A DNA stretch of 64,000 nucleotides from Ottelia alismoides (Eukaryota > Streptophyta > Magnoliopsida > Alismatales > Hydrocharitaceae), in contig JAZKJV010005774.1 in NCBI GenBank assembly GCA_037367405.1, positions 682,001 to 746,000 on the forward strand. The letters are read 5' to 3'. Both the position numbers and the translations under genes were made by a program. The notes below the pieces were generated by a model. The model did not search any database, was not told where the DNA came from, and saw only the letters and a program-made list of their open reading frames with translations. Positions 44,888-57,165 of this stretch are shown piece by piece (within the stretch, counting starts at the first letter, position 1; each line of letters opens with the position of its first letter).

Positions 44888-46388
44888 CTTTGGTGGAAGC
44901 TCTTTGATATTTGACTTTGTGGAATGAGAGCTTTTCTTTGAATTTCATTGACTTGTATAATTTGTAGCTAGCTCCACTGCTTTTACCAAGAGTTGGCGCA
45001 CACTGATCAACATTTTTTATTTATTTCACACCCTGGCACTCAGGTCAATTTCAAGAGATTAGTATATGAACCAAGTTCTCATACTGGCTAATATTGCTGA
45101 CACTCAGGTTTCATGAAGCCTCCAAAGATTTTATCCCATCCTCGAGCATCATTAGATCAAATCCAAACTTGACTTCCTCATCCCAATTCCTCAAGTGACA
45201 AATCAACTCATCTCATCAAAACCACAGTCGTGCATGTGATGTGCTGACTATATTCTTTATGTCTGAGACTAAGCATGGAATATAGCATGCAAATCTAGAA
45301 AACTAGGGGAAGGTGGATGATTAAGTCTATGACCCTGATGGCTAAGGCTGGTTAATCTAAAATCTCAAAGACCTCATCAAGCTAAGTCTTCTTGATCATT
45401 TCAGATCCTGGGTGGAAGTGTAATTGTAGAGGATTAATCTAACTTCTTCATTAAAAAACAAGACACTTTTTTTTTCAACTTCAAGAGATATTAGAACTGC
45501 CTAAACTCAATTGAGCATCTGCAATTCAGCCAGTATGGATGTAAGTACAGGTCGAAGCCCGTTGCTTGAGGACGGGGCCTTACGCGATGTCCTCTTAACC
45601 ATCCAATCTGCTAAGGGAGAACACTCACTGAATGCGGCTTACTTAAAGGGGTTTAGTAGTCACCAATGACTCTTAAAGGATTTTGGTTTTTTTTTCTCAT
45701 TTTTATGGATTTTAATAAAGGTTAAAACACAAGTTAAACTAAACTTTCCTTGAAAAGATTTTCAAAACCATGTCACACAAATAAAAAGTTTTTTTTTCAA
45801 AACATTTTCAAAAGATTTTTTCAAAACTAGGAAAAATCATTTTCGAAAATATTTTTATGAAAATAGCGTAACATAATATCGAAAAGCCACGAAATCATTT
45901 GAGTTCTCTTAGTCCAAAGAATTTTACCTTAGCCAAAAAGTTTTAATTTTTTCAAAATTTTCAGATTATAGCTAAAGTAAGTATACGGTATATACGGTAT
46001 ACCCCCCTATACTTAAACTTTGCTATGTCCTCATACCACTAGATGTTACAAGTACATAGGTCCATTTAAATATATAGGAATATACGGGAGCTAAGAGGGG
46101 CTCCCCCTGTACTTAGGTTAGAAATAACTTAAGTATAAAGGCAAGGAAAGATGAGGAGAGAAAATCACGGGGACTTGGGTCCCCCCTATACTTAGGCTGA
46201 GATTAGCCTAAGTATAAAGATGGAAATTGATGTTGGGAGGGTCCCAAGGTGAACGAAGAAGAGGAATGGATTTACAAGTGAACGGTTTGAATCTGCGGAG
46301 ATGAATGGAGTGAATAAGGATTTAGGGTGTGTAGCAAACATGGCTCAATCAATCAAGCAAAACCCTTACTTTCACCAACTCACACATG

Positions 46389-46510
46389 AAACCAACCGAG
46401 GTTGGTTTATTATCTTGTCGGTTTTATTGGTGATAAAACATTAGATTTTTACGCCAAGAAAAGATGTGAAGTGAAAATCATTACGTAAGCGAGGGTATTG
46501 CTCTCCCAAA
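46389..46510 (-). promoter_or_regulatory. Shared leader block, LARD-1 copy 2
   Basis: It has the same three parts as copy 1: GGGAGAGCAATACCCTC (46507-46491), AAAACCGACAAGATAAT (within 46432-46409) and the palindrome at 46408-46389. Confidence 0.55.
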
Positions 46511-47330
46511 CCGAAGTTTTACTCCATTTTAGGTTGACTTGCAACTAATAGTCCCAATTTTATTTTAAGTTGTCACTGAATTATGGTTAGGACAAAATCA
46601 AGCAATCATCATCTACCGTTCATTCCATTTTCCATTAATCCTAGGTGATCAAGCTAGGAAAAAGAAATCAAGAAAAAGCCGCATATTCGATGAAAACCGC
46701 AATCTAGGCTAAGCGAGAAAACATGTAGTGATTTGATGAGAAATACGTGAAAACTTGGACTGTCTTTTAAAACAAAAACTCAAGTATGCAAGTCATCAGA
46801 AAGCCGCACCTAACATGCTTCTATTAGCGGGGAAAATTTTCTTTTAATTAGACTAAGTAAAGCGATGCTACGTGCATCTTGAATTAAGGTGTGTGTCCTA
46901 CCTACGAGCAAGCACATAAAAATATGGAAAATATAAATCGCTCAAAGAGCCGCGTGCCTAGTCCTAGGTCGACACTCAAGTGAGGACGATCCCCACACAA
47001 CCACATTTGTTCGATTACACTCGTGAGTCTTCAATCGAAGACCGCTGTAAAAGATGAATTATTACATGACATGGAAAAATAAAATGTGAGACACATTTTT
47101 TTTCTTTCTTCCTTATTTGCTCCATGTATGTTTTGCGGCTCCTCGCAGCGGGAAGCATCCTGCTCCTCGCCTCCTTGAACCATCAAGGGCCCTGCCATAA
47201 AAAAATGGTTAGAGATCAAATAAAAAAGAAAAGAAGATTTTATAACGCAAATTAGATGAACACTTTGACCTATAAAATGAACACTTAATAAAATAAACAA
47301 AATCCCAAATAATATGAGAAATGAGCCGTG

Positions 47331-47348
47331 TCCCCGGCAACGACGCCA
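47331..47348 (-). other. Primer binding site, tRNA-Asp, one mismatch (LARD-1 copy 2)
   Basis: The minus strand reads TGGCGTCGTTGCCGGGGA, differing from copy 1 by one transition. It lies two bases from the LTR at 47351. Confidence 0.85.
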
Positions 47349-47350
47349 TT

Positions 47351-50300
47351 TGATGAGCCGCAAAATCGGCCCTTTAAGAGAGTGTTTTTAACACTTCAAC
47401 ATGTCGTAGCAGTCGGGCCAATTCGGGCTCATCAAAAATCATCTCATTTAAATATGTATATAATAGATCAAAATGAGATGGTCATAAATTTTTTTTACTT
47501 GATAAGATACCAAGGTCGAACTCAGGGACACGAGCCTCTCTCCTATTAGTTGGATTTTAGTATATTTAGCTAAGCGTTGAGTTAAAGAGATATCTAGGTC
47601 AAAGCATGCAAGACAATACAACAATGCCAAAAAAGTAAACATGCATTTTTTTATCAATTTTTATCATGCAAATAAATTCCATGAAATGCAGTGAGAATAT
47701 GCCCTTGATCAGAATAAATATGATGAGCAAATTAAATAAGAGTCAATTTCAGACTTGCTTAAAGTGTCAAACTTGATTGATAATGTGGACATGGTATAAG
47801 CTAATAATAAGAGACACATTGTGAATAAAATAATACATAAAATTTCAAGTGTCCAAAATGAGAAATTTAATACGCCATTAAGAAGTACATCAAACAAGCT
47901 TCGAAATGAAACTGAAATCAACTGAAACGGATTTACGGTGCTCAAGATATGCGAGAACAAAGACAAAGGCATAAATGAAAGAAAACATGAAATGATAACT
48001 ACAAAAAGGTCCCTGGAAAGGACTGAAATGTAAATATGCAAAAGAACGTGACCTTCCCTGTAATTTGTCCACACACGCAGGGGCCTTTCTGGAAATTGGT
48101 GAAGTTCAGAGGACGTCTCTGCAAATTGCCCAGGTACGCACGTGCCTAGCCCGTGCCATCCAGGCTCGGAAGTAGGTTCTAGCTCGGCAGAGGATAGGTG
48201 TTGCTTCGGGTCGGCTCGGTGTAGGTTCGGAACTCCATGCAGGCTTGGTAGCTGGCTCGGGAGTATCCAAGCCTAGAGGCTCGGACACTAAGCTAGGGGT
48301 GCCTCTGGCGTCAACGCGTGGCTGAATGATAGCCATTGGATCGTGAGGATCCAATGGTCTCTGGCGCTAGAATTCTGGGCGACGTGTCTGCATCGTGGCC
48401 GTTAGATGGTCACCGGATGAGACCATCCGACGGCCACTGTATCTCCTTCTTCAGACACAAGGAGCAGCGGGAGTAGCGCTCCGGTGAAGCAGCTCTTCCT
48501 CCGCCGCTGGTTCTTGGTCGCGGAGGGCCTCCCCAGAGATCCCTGAAGGTATGTCGGAGAAGCTGGGAACCAGAGGTAGATCCAGGAGCCTCTGGCGTTG
48601 ATCATCGGAGCTGGCTTGTCGGCGGCGGAGCGGATGAATTTGGCTCTGATGTTCTTCCGACCATTGAAGGATTTATCGCCCTGCAGGATTAGCAACATAG
48701 CCGAAGCGAACAGAAGTGCGTGCGTGAATGAAGTGGGAGCTTGGCGAGCGGAGAAGGTGGGAGCTCAAGGCTCCTCCGCCGTGGGTGGCGGAGGAGATGG
48801 GTCGACGGTGATCTGGGGTTATGGAGGAAAGGAGAGGAGTCGGAAGCGTGCGCGTGAGAGGGTGAGTGATGGAGAAGCTCGGAGGATGTTCTATGGAGGT
48901 CAAGGATGAGCGAAGTGGCCTAGTTAATTACGGGAAAGTAGAGGGAAAATACAAGAAAGAATCAGAAGCTTACCTGAGAGGTGGCGGAGCGATTTGGCTT
49001 GGGCTTGAGCTTCGGTGAGAAGCTCATGGTCATCGCTGGACTCCCCCAGCCTTTGGGAGCAGCTTGGCGGCATCGGAGCGCCGCGACTCCGCCATGGAGG
49101 GCGGAGGGTCTCACCGGAGGCGCGCGTCGTCTTCGTGCTCCCTCCTACCTCCTCGCTGTCACCGAGAGGTGGAGGAATGCTGGGCGTGGCCCCGCGTACA
49201 AGTGGACAAGAGTTATAGGAAGAGGGGACGGCATATTTAAGGTTTGCAGGTGGCGGGTTATGGTGATAGCATCGTAGGTTTAGAGGAGAAGATGGGACGA
49301 CTGGAGAGGGGTTCGTGGGTTGACGACGGTGTCGCGAGGATGAAGGATGATTGGGGAGTGCCGTGGGGCAGTTGGCGAGTGGAGGTAGTCGATGGAGTGG
49401 AGGAGGAAAAAGGAAGGGGGCGAGTGGTGCGCGAGATGGAAGACGTGTGAGAGGTGGTCGTCGGGAGGTTGACGATGACGCGGGGGCCGTTGGATCTGGA
49501 GATCCAACGGCGAGGATGAAGGCGCGCAACGACTGTCTTGATCAAATCCGGGGCGAAGTGATCGGAGAGCTTCAGAGCAGCCACGTGTCAAGCTGGGGCA
49601 TGCGCGCTAGCGGACGACTGTGATGCGAAGAAGGCGCAATCGAAGGGCTAATAGTAAACGCGGAGTGATCGGCTGAGATGGCGAGGATTGTTGCCGATCT
49701 GATGGCTACTGAAGTGACAAGTGGCGTAAGGGGACATGAGGCGCTAATGGATGGTATAGATGGGATGCTGATGTCAATCGGAAGGCTGAGGAGCGTTAAA
49801 GGAAGGAGCGGCCGAGATGGGAGATCTGGAGCGCGATCGAAGGGCGCACAACGCGCTACGTGGCAGGCTCTGGTGAGAGCACTTACGTGCGGTGCAGATA
49901 AAGGGCGGGGATGATCAGACGGCTGAGGCAAATGGGCGCGCGTGGAGAGCTTGGGACCGTTGGATCTGAGGAGGAGATCTGACGGCCCAGATCGCGGGCG
50001 AATAAGACAAGGATGGCGGGCCACGTGGCTCACCCAAAACGGGCCACGTGGCCCAATCAGATTATTAGGAAAGTATTTTTGACTTTTGAGGGTTAATTTT
50101 GCTGAATTTGAGAAAACTCAAAACATGAAAGTTGTAGATCTTGACGGTATCTACAAGTTTCATGTTGACCAAAACTGGAGATGAGATCAAATAAGGACCC
50201 AAAATATTTTTGAGGGTATTTCTAAGGCTAAAAATACCACGAAATTTAGTTTTGTCATTTTTTGTGGTTTTTAATTTATTAGAGACTCTGATAATTACAG

Positions 50301-50383
50301 GACTTTAACTGGGTTTTATTGACACATCTTTAAGCAAGGGGGTTAATAATTGGAAATAAAGATGATGAAATCGAGTTTCATCA
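47351..50383 (-). repeat. LARD-1 LTR (right, 3033 bp)
   Basis: On the minus strand this is the 5' LTR of the array, ending at the tip hairpin (50383) next to the TSD cccgt. Donor CAG|GTAAG (about 48973) and acceptor CTGCAG (about 48681) are intact. Confidence 0.9.
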
Positions 50384-51008
50384 CCCGTCCACACTATGAA
50401 ACTTTTCTAAAATCTAGTTCTTGTTGCTATGATGGAAGCATCGTGAATAATCTACAGTCTTAATCACTGATGGACCTCACGCTATGATTCTAAGGCACAT
50501 ATTACCTTAAGGTTGGGGAACCTCAGTAGGCATGCATATGAAGTACATGCATTCTAACTAAGTTTCCAACAAGTCCACTAGCTTCCATTATCAAATACTA
50601 TATTTCTACATTTAACCATGTGTCAATTCAACGTATAATTCTAATAGTTGACCAATATTAACAGCGACTTTCGTGAAGAAATCTACAACTGGCCAAGTCC
50701 ACTAACCATCGGTAAGGGTCCACGATGGCATAGGGCGCAAGTCCAAGCACCAATCAATAAGATTCTCTAATTGTAGTCATAAAATCCGTCGACTACAAAT
50801 CACCTCATTATACAAATGAAAGTCAAAACAATACAAGCTCCTTCAATAACATAGATCCTGAAACCCCCCTTTAGGTGCTAAAACTCGGAGTACTGATGAA
50901 TGTGGCTTACACTAATCAGCATCTAAGTGTTAACCATAAGTGAAAAAGTGAAACATAGACTATCAGTCATGACTACTTAGCTCGCTCTCTAAGTATACGC
51001 TACCACAG
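50384..51008. other. Spacer between the two LARDs
   Basis: About 620 bp of host or older repeat DNA. Around 50880-50950 'gtactgatgaatgtggcttacactaatcag' type words recall LARD internal sequence, so it may be an older, diverged relative. It contains no gene. Confidence 0.4.
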
Positions 51009-54000
51009 TGATGGACAGCAAAATCAGCCCTTTAATAGTGTTCAATTAACACTTGATGATGTCATCGCAGTCGGGCCGAAATGGGTCATCAAAGACCATC
51101 TCATTTATATTTCAATAAGAATCAGATGGTCGAATTTTGTTATTTTACTTGGCAAGAAACCAAGGTCAAACTCAAGGACACGAGCCTCTCTCGTATTATC
51201 CAGATTTTTATCTATTAACTAAGTGTTGAATTGAAGAAGCATAGGTCAAAATATGCAAGAAGATACCACAATGCATTAAAATAAAACAAGCATTTTTTAT
51301 TTTTATTTTATCATGCAAGTAAAATACAAAGCAAACAAAATGCCCTAGGTCAGAATGATGAGCAAATTTAAAAAATGAATTAATTTCAGGTTCAATTTCA
51401 AGATACAAACGTGATGGATTTGAAGCAAGGCATGAATTTAATCACCTAGAGACACTTGGATATTATCAATTAAACATCAAAAATTTCAGAGTCCAAAATA
51501 GAAATTAAACATGCCATTAAAAAGTACATCAAGCAAACTTTAAAATGAAACTGAAATCAACTGAAATGGAAATACGATGCTCAAGATATGCAATAAAGAA
51601 GATAGGGGCATAACTGAAAGAAAACATGAAAGAAAATTGCAAACAGGTCCCTAGGAGGGACTAAAATGTAGTAACGAAAAAAAATCAAGACCTTCCCTGT
51701 AAAATACCCACATGCATAGGGGCATTTTTGTAATTTTTAAAACCCGCGAGGGTTTCAATGCAAATTACTCCCTGCGCACGAGGTCTGCACGTGATTCAGA
51801 CCTAGTTGCAAAAAAGGAGAAGAAGGCGGGGCTGCGCTGCAATTTGCCCAGAAAAGCGCGTGCTAGGCACGTGCTTTCCAGGCTCGGTAGCTCCTATGGC
51901 TCGGCGGAGGCTCGGCTTTTGCTTCAGCTAGGTTCGAAGGTGCTCGAAGCACGGATGAGGCTCGGAGCAGGCTTGGAAGATCCAAGCCTGAGGTTCAGAC
52001 GCCGAGGCTAGGTTCTGCTCTGGATCAGGCACGTGTCTCATGGTTTTCCGTCCGATCTTAACAGATCCGACGGTGTCTGTGCTGGCAGCTGAAGACGACG
52101 TGGCTGAACGGGAACCGTTGGATCTTGAGGATCCGACGGTACCTGGAAGAAGCTCTGATTGGCGACGTAGGCCCTCCTGCACCGTTGGATGTGCTCTGGA
52201 GAGGAGCATCCAACGGTGACTGCTCCTCCATCTTCCTCTGCAGCTGGCGGCGGATTCAGAACTCCGGTGAAGGAGCTCCTCCTCCACCACTTCCCTCCGA
52301 TGTCGTTGGACCTCCCCAGAGCTCCAGGAACGGTCGTAGAGGAAGCTAAGAGCTCGGGGAAGTCGTTGGTCATCCTGAATAGATCCATCGGAGCTCGCGT
52401 GACGAAGGCGGGGCTGACGAGATTTGCTCCGATGATCTTCCGGCCATTGATGGCATTCACCTGCAAGTTAGTTCCAAAAAAACTTGTGCGTGCTAGTGAG
52501 TAGTGCATGTGTGCGTGAGTGGGACGGGGTTCCACACGAGCGATTAGAGCGAGGAACCGGAGCTCCATCTCTGGTGATCGGAGAGGAGGTGTGTCGGATG
52601 TGGTCAGAGGCGAAGAAGGAGGGATTGGGTGATCGGAAACATGCGCGTGAAGTGCGCGTGAACGGTGGAGGGTTGGAGAAACTCTAGGAGCGGTCAATGG
52701 AAGAGGGGATCGACAGGATCAGCCTAAATAATTACGCAAAAAATAAGAAGAAAACTTAGGGGAGATCGGAGAGGACTTACCTGAGGTCAGGTGGAGAGGG
52801 AGCCTGGGCTGGGCATCGGGGAGGATGCCCGGGACTTCGCACGTGATGGGCGGCCACCCCGACGAGCTCGGGTGGGGCTTGATCCACCGCATCGCCGCCA
52901 TGGAGGTCGGCGGGTCTCACCGGGTAGGATGGTCGTCTTCTCTCTATCCTCGATCCTCTCCCTGTCACAGGGAGGAGGAGGAGGGCTGGGCCTCCTACCG
53001 CGTAAAGGTGGACATCGATGGCAGGCGGAGGGGGTGAGGTATTTGAAGTTGAGGGTGACGGGTCTAGGTGGTGACGGGCAAGGTTTGACTGGGGATCGTG
53101 GAACAATGAGAGGGGATCGTGGTTAGTGGAGACATGCGCGAGGATCATGGATGAATGGTCTTGGTCGTGGGGTGGTTAGAGAGTGGAGAGGGTGGCCGGA
53201 GACGACGGGATAATGGAAAGGGGCAAGTGCGTGCGCGAGCGTGAGGACGTGGGAAAGAGGAGGACCAGAGGTGGAAGACGAAACCTCGGCCGTTGGATCT
53301 TGCGATCCAACGGCCCAGATCGAAGCGCCAAAGAGCGGCGTGGATTAGGTTTTGGGCGTAGTGATCGAAGGGTTGCAGAGCGGACACGTGTCGCTCTGGA
53401 GGCTAAGCGCGAATGAACGGGCGCGATGCGAAGAGGCGTTTGATCGAAGGGTTGAGAATCAATATGGAGACAGCGGTTGTGATGGAAAATTGAAGGAGCA
53501 GCAGGCGACACGTGGCGCGATATGGTTAAGGCGCGAATGGGCGGATCAAATCAGAGGCGAGGGAAGATCAAACGGCTTAGGAAAAGAGCGGGCGTGGAGA
53601 TGTTCTGGTCGTTGGATTCAAGAAGGGATCCAACGGCTGGAGATGGGGGCGGATAAGATAAAGGAGACCGGGCCACGTGGCTCACCCAGAACAGGCCACG
53701 TGACCCAATCAAATTATTCCAAGAAAGAAATTGAAATATAAGGGTGAAGATGGCCGAATTTGAGAAAACTCAAAACATAAAAGTTGTAGATCTCGATGAG
53801 ATCTACAAGTTTTATGTTGACTAAAAATTGAAAAGAGGTCAACTGAAGACATAAATATTTTTGGAGGTACTTTTAAGGCTAAAAATACCATGGATTTTAG
53901 TTTTGTGATTTTTTTGTGATTTTTAATTTATTAAGGACTCTGATGAATACTGAACTTTATCTTGATTTTATTTACACAATTTTAAGCAAGGGGGTTAATA

Positions 54001-54035
54001 ATGGATAATTAAGATGATGAAATTGGGTTTCATCA
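51009..54035 (-). repeat. LARD-2 LTR (left, 3027 bp)
   Basis: On the minus strand it runs from TGATGAAACCCAATTTCATC at 54035 to GCTGTCCATCA at 51009. A TATA-like TCAAATACC lies near 53045. The intron donor is a perfect CAG|GTAAGT at 52780 and the acceptor TTGCAG|GTG at 52461 (320 bp). The U5 hairpin lies at 51148-51164. Several palindromes of the type GTTGGATC...GATCCAAC are present, for example at 53287-53316 and 52170-52207. Confidence 0.9.
52461..52780 (-). other. Candidate 5'-leader intron in LARD-2 LTR
   Basis: Donor CTCAG|GTAAGTCC and acceptor CTAACTTGCAG|GTG on the minus strand are both close to plant consensus. The right LTR has the same acceptor at about 58912 and a donor at about 59222 changed to CATG|TAAG. 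Confidence 0.5.
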
Positions 54036-56227
54036 CCCCCTATACTTAAACTATGCTCGTCCTCGAGCATCAAAGAAAAATGAATAAGCTGGATTAACCC
54101 CCTTGTGCATGTGAGTACATGATCTAATTTGTTAAAGCCTACTCAACTTTAGAGGTCCAAAATTCTAGAATTCAACCCAGACTTAATCAAGAGGCACCCA
54201 ATTCCTCTAATTTTCCAGACTCTCTCTGATATACATATAATCTAAAGGATATGAAATTTAGTGTTGACTGCGATTCCGAGAGTAGAGTCAAATCGTCACC
54301 CAAAGTCTTGGTCCAAGAAATTCTCCTAAGGACTCAATCCTCAACACTAGGGAATAAATCAAATCCTGCATTCAGTCCACCATCTCTTTAGTTGTCAGAC
54401 TTAGAAAATGAAGATGGAAGGCCGGTAATGGAGGCCATGGGATTGTGTCATTTCTTCTCTCCCTCTCATTGGAACAAGGATTCTCTCTAGTGCCTTTTAC
54501 GCAGCATATTTTTTTGGTGTTGATCAGTGCGTCCGTCAAGAGTAGTTGGAGCCATTTGCACTTGTTTTCCTGGGAATACACCGGGGAGTGTCTCTTTTGA
54601 GTACCTATCGTACTTTCTATACCAAGACTTGTAGCATTTACGATGCAGAGCCCTTTTTTGGTGCAAGCCCGACTCCTGGGTCCTAATAGCGGTGGTCCAA
54701 GTGGACACTTTGAAAAGTTTGGGAGCGCTCGCCTTTGGTGGAAGCTCTTTGATATTTGACTTTGTGGAATGACCTTTTCTTTGGAATTTCATTGTTTTGT
54801 AATATTTTGTCTAGATCCACTGCTTTTACCAAGAGTTGGCGCACACTGATCAACATTTTTTATAATATCACACCCTGGCACCTAGGTCAATATCAAGAGA
54901 TTAGTATAATAACCAAGTTCTCATACTGGCTAAAAATTGCTGACACTCAGGTTTCATGAATCCTTCAAAGATTTTATCCCATCCTCGAGCATCATTAGAT
55001 CAAATCCAAACTTGAATTCCTCATTCCAATCCCTCAGGTGAAAAATCAACTCATCTCATCGAAACCGCAGTTGTGCATGTGATGTGCTGATCATATTCTT
55101 TATGTCTGAGATTAAGCATGGAATATAGCATGTAAATCTAGAAATTTAAGGAAATGTGGATGATTAAGTCTATGACCCTGATGGTTAAGACTGGTTAACC
55201 TAAAATCTCAAAGACCTCATAAAACTAAGTTTCCTTGATCAATTCGGATCCTGGGTGGAAGTGTGAAAGTAGAGGATTAATCCAACTCATTCATTCAGAA
55301 ACTTCTTTTTTTAGACTTCAAGAGATATTAGGACTGCCTAAACTCAATTAAGCATCTGCATTCAGCCAGTATGGATGTAAGTACAGGCTGAAGCATGCTG
55401 CTTGAGGACGGGGCCTTACGCGATGTCCTCTAAACCATCCAATCTGCTAAGGGCGAACCCTCACTGAACGCGGCTACTTAATTGGGCTAAGTAGTCACTA
55501 ATAGGTCCTAAAGGATTTTTGGGTTTTTCTCTTTTTTATGGATTATAATAGAAGGTTAAAACATAGGTTAGACTCAACTTTCCTTGAAAAGAGAGAAAAT
55601 TTTCAAAACCATGTCACACAAATAAAAATTTTTCAAAACATTTTCAAAAGATTTTTTTTCAAAACAAGAAAAAAATCATTTTCGAAAATATTTTTATCAA
55701 AATAGTGTTACATAGTATAGAAAAAGCCGTGAAAAACATTTGAGTCCACTTAGTTCAAAGAATTTTACTTTAGCCAAAAAGTTTTAAATTTTTTAAATTT
55801 TTCAGATTATAGCTAAAGTAAGTATCCTGTATATATGGTATACCCTCCTATACTTAAACTTTGCTATGTCCTCATAGCACTAGATGATACATAGGTCCAT
55901 TTAAATATAAAGGAATATACGGGAGCTAAGAGGGGCTCCCCCTATACTTAGGTTAGAAATAATCTAAGTATAAAGGCAAGGAAAGATGAGTGGAGAAAAT
56001 CACGGGGACTCGGGTCCCCCCTATACTTAGGCTGAGATTAGCCTAAGTATAAAGATGGAATTTGATGTTGGGAGGGACCCAAGGTGAACGAAGAAGATGG
56101 ATGGATTGACGTGAGCGGATGAATCTACAGAGATGGATGGAGTGACTAAGGCTCTGGGGAGTGTATCGAAGCAAACATGGCTCAATCAAGCAAGCAAGAC
56201 CCTCAATTTCACCAACTCACGCATGAG

Positions 56228-56337
56228 ACCAACTGAGGTTGGTTTATTATCTTGTCGGTTTTATTGGTGATAAAAGATTTGATGTTTACGCGGAGAAAAA
56301 TGTTAAGTGAAATAAACGAGGGTGTTGCTCTCCCAAA
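56228..56337 (-). promoter_or_regulatory. Shared leader block, LARD-2
   Basis: GGGAGAGCAACACCCTC (56334-56318), AAAACCGACAAGATAAT (within 56269-56246) and the hairpin ACCAAC-CTCA-GTTGGT (56243-56228). One stem base pair of LARD-1 is altered at the loop edge but the stem is kept. Confidence 0.55.
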
Positions 56338-57145
56338 ACCAAATTTTACTCCATTTTTGGTTGACTTGCAATTAACAGTCCCAATTTTCTTAAGGTTGTC
56401 ACTGATTTATGGTGAGCACAAAATCAAGCAATCATCGTCTACCGTTCATTCCTATTTTCCATTAATCCTAAGTGATCAAGCTAGGAAAGAGAAATCGAGA
56501 AAAATCATGTATTCGATAAAAACCGCGATCTAGGCTAAGCGATTAAACATGCAGTGATTTGACGAAAATCCATGAAAAACTTGGGTTGTTTTGAAGAACA
56601 AAAACTCATGTATGCAAGTCGATAAAAGCCGCATCTAACATGCTTCTATTAGGGGTGAAGAATTTCTTTTAAATTTGGCTAAGTGAGGCGATGCTACGTG
56701 TGTCTTTATTTATAGTGTGTCCTACCTACGAGCAAGCACGTAAAAGATGAAAAATGAAATACGCTCAAAGAGCCGCGTGCTTGGTCCTAGGTCGACACTC
56801 AAGTGGGAAGATCCCCACACAACCACAATCGTTCGATTACAATCGCGAGCCTTCGATCGAAGACCGCTGTAAAAGACGAATTATTACAAGTTAACATGAC
56901 ATGCAAAAATAAAGATGCGAGACATTTTTTTATTTGCTCCAAGCAAGCTTCTGCGGCTCCTCGCAGCGGGAGCACCAGCTCCTCGCCTCCTTGAGTGATC
57001 AAGGGCCCTGCCACATAAACGAAGGTTAGAGATCAAATAAAAAAGATAAATTTTATAATGCAACATAAATGAACAAGTTGACCTATAAAAAAGAAACACT
57101 TAACTAAATAAATAAAATTCCAAATAATATAAGAAATGAGTCGTG

Positions 57146-57163
57146 TCCCCGGTAACGACGCCA
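57146..57163 (-). other. Primer binding site, tRNA-Asp, two mismatches (LARD-2)
   Basis: The minus strand reads TGGCGTCGTTACCGGGGA, two bases from the LTR end at 57166. Confidence 0.8.
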
Positions 57164-57165
57164 TT

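Larger units (their letters stand above)
44192..47350 (-). other. LARD-1 internal region, copy 2
   Basis: This 3,159-bp copy has the same parts as copy 1: PPT and hairpin 44192-44226, PPT-like array 46002-46219, leader block 46389-46510 and primer site 47331-47348. It differs from copy 1 by scattered substitutions and small indels. The PPT has one G fewer. Confidence 0.85.
17146..50383 (-). mobile_element. LARD composite: LTR-internal-LTR-internal-LTR (Athila-like, non-autonomous)
   Basis: Three LTRs of about 3.03 kb alternate with two internal regions of about 3.16 kb, all on the minus strand. The outer ends are flanked by a perfect 5-bp duplication cccgt (17141-17145 and 50384-50388), so the whole array sits in one insertion site. 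The internal regions lack gag and pol but carry a tRNA-Asp primer site, a leader block, PPT-like arrays and a true PPT. Size, missing genes and long structured noncoding regions fit a LARD. The middle LTR is interrupted by the Athila element at 25025-42844. Unequal recombination between LTRs of an original single copy would explain the tandem form. Confidence 0.85.
54036..57165 (-). other. LARD-2 internal region
   Basis: In sense order: primer site at 57163-57146 (two mismatches), leader block at 56337-56228, PPT-like array at 56060-55842, a broken version of the LARD frame (54792-54372, split into two frames), then the hairpin (54070-54053) and the PPT (AAGTATAGGGGG) at the LTR. No gag or pol. 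Confidence 0.85.
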
